Part shown: positions 60,098-64,000 of the stretch, one piece after another
Layout of the letters: each line of letters begins with the position of its first letter
Position numbering within the stretch: the stretch's first letter is position 1
DNA from: Chryseobacterium sp.
GTDB lineage: Bacteria; Bacteroidota; Bacteroidia; Flavobacteriales; Weeksellaceae
DNA length: 64,000 nt
Assembly (NCBI GenBank): GCA_031286615.1
Contig: JAITUA010000020.1
Location: 248,001 to 312,000 of the forward strand
Reading direction: 5' to 3'
Position numbers and translations under genes: made by a program
Notes under the pieces: generated by a model
Told to the model about the DNA's origin: nothing
Databases searched by the model: none
What the model saw: only the letters and a program-made list of their open reading frames with translations

Positions 60098-60105
60098 CAA
60101 AGATA
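60098..60105 (-). promoter_or_regulatory. Promoter -7 box of fmt
   Basis: On the minus strand TATCTTTG (full match to TAnnTTTG), four bases before the start codon. It implies little or no 5' untranslated region. Confidence 0.6.
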
Positions 60106-60244
60106 AGTTTTTGATCTGAGAGTCGAAGGATGTTAGGGTCTGAGGGTAATAGAGTTTTAGAGATAGGATGAGTATATTTTATCTCTAATTAAAAAATCAT
60201 TCTATGTTTATTATTACTCATTGCTCATTGCTCATTATTTATTA

Positions 60245-62149
60245 TTAATGATTAAGCTCATAAGTTCTGAAGTTCAGCATTCTTACCTTTCCCGAATCTA
60301 AAAGAAAAATAAGGTTTTCTAAAATGTTTTCTTTAGAATGATAACTCAGTTGTATAGAAAGCTCTTCAATTGTTGCCGGTTTTTTAGCTAATAAATTGAT
60401 GATCTGCTGAGAAATATTCTTACCAAACATCGACTGTTTATTTTTTTCACAAACAGAACATTGGCCGCAGTTTTTTGAATTTTTTTCACCAAAATAGGCT
60501 AGAATGAGTTTCATTTTACAGTATTCATTATTTTCTGAGTAAAACTTCATCTCCTCCCATTTCTGGATTTTGTTTCTCTGAATATGTTCAAATAACTTCC
60601 AATAAGCACTATTTACCGCTCTTTCATCGCGGGGTTTCAGGAATTTAATACTGGAAAGTGCACCGTCAATATATTCAAGATAATTCTTTTGCTGCAGTTC
60701 CTTAAGACGTTCTTTGATCAAAGGGACACTGACATTGATTTTATTGCTTATCTGCTGCTCACTGAACATGACTTTATGCGTCGTGATACCGGATACAGTA
60801 CGGAAAAGAAGCTCCATGAAATGAGCATCTTTTTGTGGTAACTGATCTATCTCGTCAGCTTTGATAAAAAGTTCGAGAGAAGACAGGCTTTTGTTTTCGT
60901 TGTAGTAGATAATTTCCTGGTTATGCAGAAAATTGAGTATGTTATTGATTTTTGCTTTCGACAGTTTTGTGAAATTCTGTATACCAAGAGTATTCAGCTG
61001 AAATGTTTTTTCAGGAAGTTCAAATTCTGCTACCTGAAAAATAGAGTAGAGGTAGCTGATGATCTTTAAAAACTCTGCTTTGTTGGGTGTTTGGTTTTTT
61101 AAGATCTGATCAAAATTCAGGAGTTCCTGTTTATTCCAAAGCATGAAGGCAAAACTATCTTTTCCATCTCTTCCGGCCCTTCCGATTTCCTGGTAATAGT
61201 TTTCCAGAGAGGCGGCAGGAGAGTAGTGGATTACAAATCGTACATTGTCTTTGTCAATACCCATTCCAAAGGCATTGGTAGAAATAAGAACATGATTGTC
61301 ACTCTTATTCCAAAGATTTTGTCTGGTGTTTTTTTCTTTAGTTGTTAAACCTGCATGAAAATAATCTACATTTTTCAGTTGATTTTTTTTCAAAAATTCT
61401 GCCAGCAGTTCAGCTTCTTTTCTGGTTCTTACATATACAATTCCAGAATCGTTACTGTATTTTAAAATATCAAAAACGCGTTGGAATTTATCAGATACTT
61501 CATCTGTAAATATTTTAATGTTCTCTCTTTTGAAACTTTTTTGGAAAACAAAAGGTTTCTTCAGTTCCAGCTTATTTTTGATTTCTTCCAGAACTTTTGG
61601 TGTTGCAGTGGCTGTAAGGGCAAGACAAGGGATCTCGGGATTATTACTTCTGAATCCTTTAATATTCTGATAACTTGGTCTAAAATCCTGGCCCCATTCT
61701 GAAATACAGTGGGCTTCATCAACCGCAATAAAGGATAACTGAATTTCCTGCATATTCTGAATAAACTGAGTATTGGTAAGTCTTTCAGGAGAAACATAAA
61801 GCAATTTGGTAAGGCCTTCTTTACAGCGGTCGTAAATTGCTTCCGCATCATATTCATCCAGTTCGGAAGAAAGATATTCTGCTTCTATACCGCGGGATTT
61901 AAGCTGATTTACCTGGTCTTTCATTAATGCAAGTAAAGGAGAAACTACCAGACAGGTTCCTTCTTTCAGTAAAGCAGGTAATTGGTAGCATAGTGATTTT
62001 CCTGCTCCTGTGGGTAACAGAACCAGGGTGTCTTTTTCATTAATAACAGCATTAATAATTTCTTCCTGAGCATCTCTGAAATCGGTATAACCCCAGAAAT
62101 ACTTAAGAGTATCGTATTTGAGCTTTTGAAAATCCTGCGGCGAAATCAT
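60245..62149 (-). CDS. ATP-dependent DNA helicase RecQ family
   Basis: A 634-residue 3'-5' helicase for recombination and repair. Motifs in order: LLPTGAGKSLCYQLPALL (P-loop), VSPLLALMKDQV, VDEAHCISEWGQDFRPSY (Walker B with aromatic-rich loop), ALTATATPKV, STNAFGMGIDKDNVRFVIHY, YYQEIGRAGRDGKDS. The zinc region follows (CKMKLILAYFGEKNSKNCGQ, then CSVC) and a winged helix. No HRDC domain is evident. Length falls in the shorter RecQ group of Bacteroidota. Confidence 0.94.
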   Translation of the reverse strand: MISPQDFQKLKYDTLKYFWGYTDFRDAQEEIINAVINEKDTLVLLPTGAGKSLCYQLPALLKEGTCLVVSPLLALMKDQVNQLKSRGIEAEYLSSELDEYDAEAIYDRCKEGLTKLLYVSPERLTNTQFIQNMQEIQLSFIAVDEAHCISEWGQDFRPSYQNIKGFRSNNPEIPCLALTATATPKVLEEIKNKLELKKPFVFQKSFKRENIKIFTDEVSDKFQRVFDILKYSNDSGIVYVRTRKEAELLAEFLKKNQLKNVDYFHAGLTTKEKNTRQNLWNKSDNHVLISTNAFGMGIDKDNVRFVIHYSPAASLENYYQEIGRAGRDGKDSFAFMLWNKQELLNFDQILKNQTPNKAEFLKIISYLYSIFQVAEFELPEKTFQLNTLGIQNFTKLSKAKINNILNFLHNQEIIYYNENKSLSSLELFIKADEIDQLPQKDAHFMELLFRTVSGITTHKVMFSEQQISNKINVSVPLIKERLKELQQKNYLEYIDGALSSIKFLKPRDERAVNSAYWKLFEHIQRNKIQKWEEMKFYSENNEYCKMKLILAYFGEKNSKNCGQCSVCEKNKQSMFGKNISQQIINLLAKKPATIEELSIQLSYHSKENILENLIFLLDSGKVRMLNFRTYELNH

Positions 62150-62175
62150 GTTGTAAAAATAAGGAAAGTATTATG

Positions 62176-62204
62176 ACAAAAAAAGTCACGCCTGGCGTGA
62201 CTTT
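62176..62204 (-). terminator. Terminator of the OmpA gene
   Basis: Leftward AAAGTCACGCC, AGGCGTGACTTT stem with a U-rich run after. Between ompA and recQ. Confidence 0.8.
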
Positions 62205-62225
62205 CATATAATATAAATAAGTTTA

Positions 62226-63665
62226 TTATTTAGCTTCAAAGTAAACTCTTCTGTTGGCTCTGTTTTTCCATTCAGGACACTTCGTTGCCGGATCACACTC
62301 AGGATATTTAAGGTCTTTTTCACCTCTTCCAATTGCCTGTAGTTTATCTGCCTGAACACCGTTTTTGATCAGATAGTTCTTAACGTTGTTTGCTCTTCTT
62401 TCAGATAGTTTTTGGTTGTAAGCGTCAGTAGCTCTTGTATCAGTGGCTCCAATTACACTATAAGAACCATTTGAAGAATTAATGTAGTTTACAGCATTAT
62501 TTAGGATTGGAGTATTTGAAGGTAAAATTCTGTCAGAATTTAAATCAAACTCAATTCCTTCCATTTTAGTTTCTGTTTCTACTATAGGTCCTGTTGTTGC
62601 TACAGGACATCCATTATTTTCAACAGGTCCAGGAACCGTTACACACTTGTCGTAAAGGTCAATTACGCCATCAAGGTCAGTATCAAGGGCAACTCCGGCA
62701 CCATCCACTCTTGCTCCTGCAGGAGTGTCAAGTTGTCTGTCCCAATCATCGCATACCCCATCGTTATCAGCATCTCCTTTTTTACATACTTCAATATCCT
62801 GGTTTTTATTAGCCAGTACATCCAGTTTGTAATAGATTTCCTGAAGTGGGTCATGCCACATTACATGAGATTCGTGCTTTCCTAATTTCAATGAAACTCC
62901 TAAAGTAGCATTGAAAAAATTATCGGAAACCTGTTCCTCACGTTTGTTGATTGCGCTATATTTGTCTCCGCCGCCATCAAATTCATCATCACCGGTTACA
63001 ACATACATTAATCTACCTTCAATATCGATTCTTCTGTTTACTTTGAACTTCAGACCTGTACCAGCCTGCATGAACATAGAACCTAATTGGAAAGGTTTAA
63101 TTTCAGTCATCAATCTCTGTTTGTTGTTTCCGTCCTTCTGGTATGCTCTGTAAGCGATAGTACCGATACCTGCATATCCATGAAGAGCCCATCTGTAGGG
63201 AGAATGGTTATCAACTCTTCTTAATAAATTAGAAAAGTTAATGTCTCCTAAGATTGAGATAGCATCATACTGAGTTCTTGCTCCCACTGCAGTTGCATCT
63301 GGTGCTGAATCTTTAGTATTGAACCATCCTTGTCTTGTTTCACCTTTGTCGTATTGTAAATTGATTCCGAAAGCATGTGTAATTGCCTTATCAATACTTA
63401 CATAGGCTGAATATCCAAAAAGATTTTTACCGTTCCCATTTTTTATGGAAGTGAGATCTCCTGACTGAATAAGTGGAACTCCAACCCCTGCAGAAATAGA
63501 CCAATCATTAAATCTTTTAGATTGACTGGTGAATGGGGAAACATTAGCAGATCCCGAAGAAAATGTATTAGGATATTCTCCTTTTGAAACTGCCGTTGAG
63601 TCTTGTGCATAAGTGGCAGAAGGAATTGCCAAAGCAAATGCTACAATTGCTAAACTTAATTTCAT
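62226..63665 (-). CDS. OmpA family outer-membrane protein with TSP3 repeats
   Basis: A 479-residue protein. Signal peptide to about 20 (ending ATYAQ), then an eight-stranded barrel to about 280. Calcium-binding thrombospondin type 3-like repeats follow: DADNDGVCDDWDRQ and DTDLDGVIDLYDKCVTVPG. The C-terminal peptidoglycan-binding domain (about 365 to 479) has VIGATDTRATDAYNQKLSER and ANRRVYFEAK. It links the outer membrane to the wall. A distinct leftward gene lies beyond a terminator at 63833. Confidence 0.92.
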   Translation of the reverse strand: MKLSLAIVAFALAIPSATYAQDSTAVSKGEYPNTFSSGSANVSPFTSQSKRFNDWSISAGVGVPLIQSGDLTSIKNGNGKNLFGYSAYVSIDKAITHAFGINLQYDKGETRQGWFNTKDSAPDATAVGARTQYDAISILGDINFSNLLRRVDNHSPYRWALHGYAGIGTIAYRAYQKDGNNKQRLMTEIKPFQLGSMFMQAGTGLKFKVNRRIDIEGRLMYVVTGDDEFDGGGDKYSAINKREEQVSDNFFNATLGVSLKLGKHESHVMWHDPLQEIYYKLDVLANKNQDIEVCKKGDADNDGVCDDWDRQLDTPAGARVDGAGVALDTDLDGVIDLYDKCVTVPGPVENNGCPVATTGPIVETETKMEGIEFDLNSDRILPSNTPILNNAVNYINSSNGSYSVIGATDTRATDAYNQKLSERRANNVKNYLIKNGVQADKLQAIGRGEKDLKYPECDPATKCPEWKNRANRRVYFEAK

Positions 63666-63832
63666 AGTGTTATTTTTTTAAGTTAAGTTATTTTAAATGA
63701 TTTTTTACGCCAAAAAGCGATTTTATATTATTTTTTTTCAAATCAAACTAGTTGATTTTTAATGTGTTTAATACTACTATCCTGAAAATAATGATAAAGG
63801 TATGTAAAATAATTCGTAGTAGAAAAAAAAAT

Positions 63833-63863
63833 AAACCGAAAAGAGTAATTCTTTTCGGTTTTT
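63833..63863. terminator. Terminator before the last, partial gene
   Basis: A perfect 12-base stem, AAACCGAAAAGA with TCTTTTCGGTTT, five-base loop, A run on one side and T run on the other. Serves the leftward gene that continues off the window. Confidence 0.85.
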
Positions 63864-63878
63864 CATGTATTGTGAAAA

Positions 63879-64000
63879 CTATTTCTTCTTTTTCTTAGCA
63901 GGTACTTTTTTTACAGGTGCATCCTCGTAGTCTTTCTTTTTGATAGAATCCCATTCAGAACTTTCTATAAATCTAACAGTAACTTTTCTGTCTGCCAATC
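63879..64000 (-). CDS. C-terminal end of a leftward gene, possibly OmpA family
   Basis: Forty visible residues: LADRKVTVRFIESSEWDSIK, then KKDYEDAPVKKVPAKKKKK and a stop at 63879. The N-terminal part of the visible piece, RKVTVRF, resembles the last strand of OmpA domains (RRVYF, RRVTVRF), and the Lys-rich tail is common in envelope proteins. The gene starts outside the window, so the assignment is a guess. Confidence 0.5.
   Translation of the reverse strand, partial: LADRKVTVRFIESSEWDSIKKKDYEDAPVKKVPAKKKKK

Noticed and set aside
1-64000. CRISPR array or restriction system
   Set aside because: No regularly spaced direct repeats with unique spacers; the only tandem repeat has units of about 121 bp. 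No cas or restriction gene.

Overview
The window looks like a chromosomal segment of a Flavobacteriia (Bacteroidota) bacterium, most likely Chryseobacterium or a close relative. The pointers are low GC, promoter boxes of the Bacteroidota type (TTG about 19 bases before TAnnTTTG), a type IX secretion plug protein and a T9SS-sorted M4 protease, a TonB-dependent receptor, an astacin of the flavastacin kind, and tandem double-glycine peptides of the kind seen in Chryseobacterium. The genus is inferred; no 16S gene is present.

Positions 1 to about 18,260 are the right end of a tailed, probably siphovirus-like prophage. Rightward genes run from tail-completion and chaperone-like ORFs through a long tape measure protein, two large tail proteins, a host-recognition protein ending in a CE4-type deacetylase, and a lysis cassette (holin, single-molecule spanin, unknown gene, GH24 endolysin). 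A leftward XRE repressor operon faces a short rightward early operon. A tRNA-like structured RNA, two small membrane ORFs and a leftward tyrosine integrase follow. The integrase abuts the 3' end of tRNA-Cys(GCA), the likely attachment site. The left end of the prophage is outside the window.

From 18,300 to 25,620 a leftward operon holds thrA-thrB-thrC, folB, a DUF4403 gene and an RDD membrane gene. Ahead of thrA, behind a near-consensus promoter, is an unannotated 33-codon leader peptide with four Ile codons and seven Thr among its last nine residues. It is followed by competing stem-loops: a thr operon attenuator. Back to back with it, four small Cys-rich peptides (25,718-26,648) share an 18-residue double-glycine leader; no modification or export gene is next to them.

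From 26,700 to 37,700 come nadA, gmk, yicC, miaA and a complete RND efflux operon (MFP, permease, outer-membrane factor) with its TetR repressor. Four copies of an 11-bp palindrome lie in the two intergenic regions beside tetR. From 38,000 to 45,200 are a thioredoxin-like gene, a tandem intergenic repeat, and a trehalose locus: divergent AraC regulator, MFS transporter, cytoplasmic GH37 trehalase, TonB receptor. From 45,300 to 64,000 lie an MBL hydrolase, the T9SS plug protein, the M4 protease, a NifU / flavin reductase / ferrochelatase operon, gamma-carbonic anhydrase, a Pif1-like helicase, an astacin, a luciferase-like oxidoreductase, a RibB with a degenerate GTP cyclohydrolase domain, fmt, recQ, an OmpA protein and the end of a further gene. 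Most transcription units end in clear stem-loop terminators.
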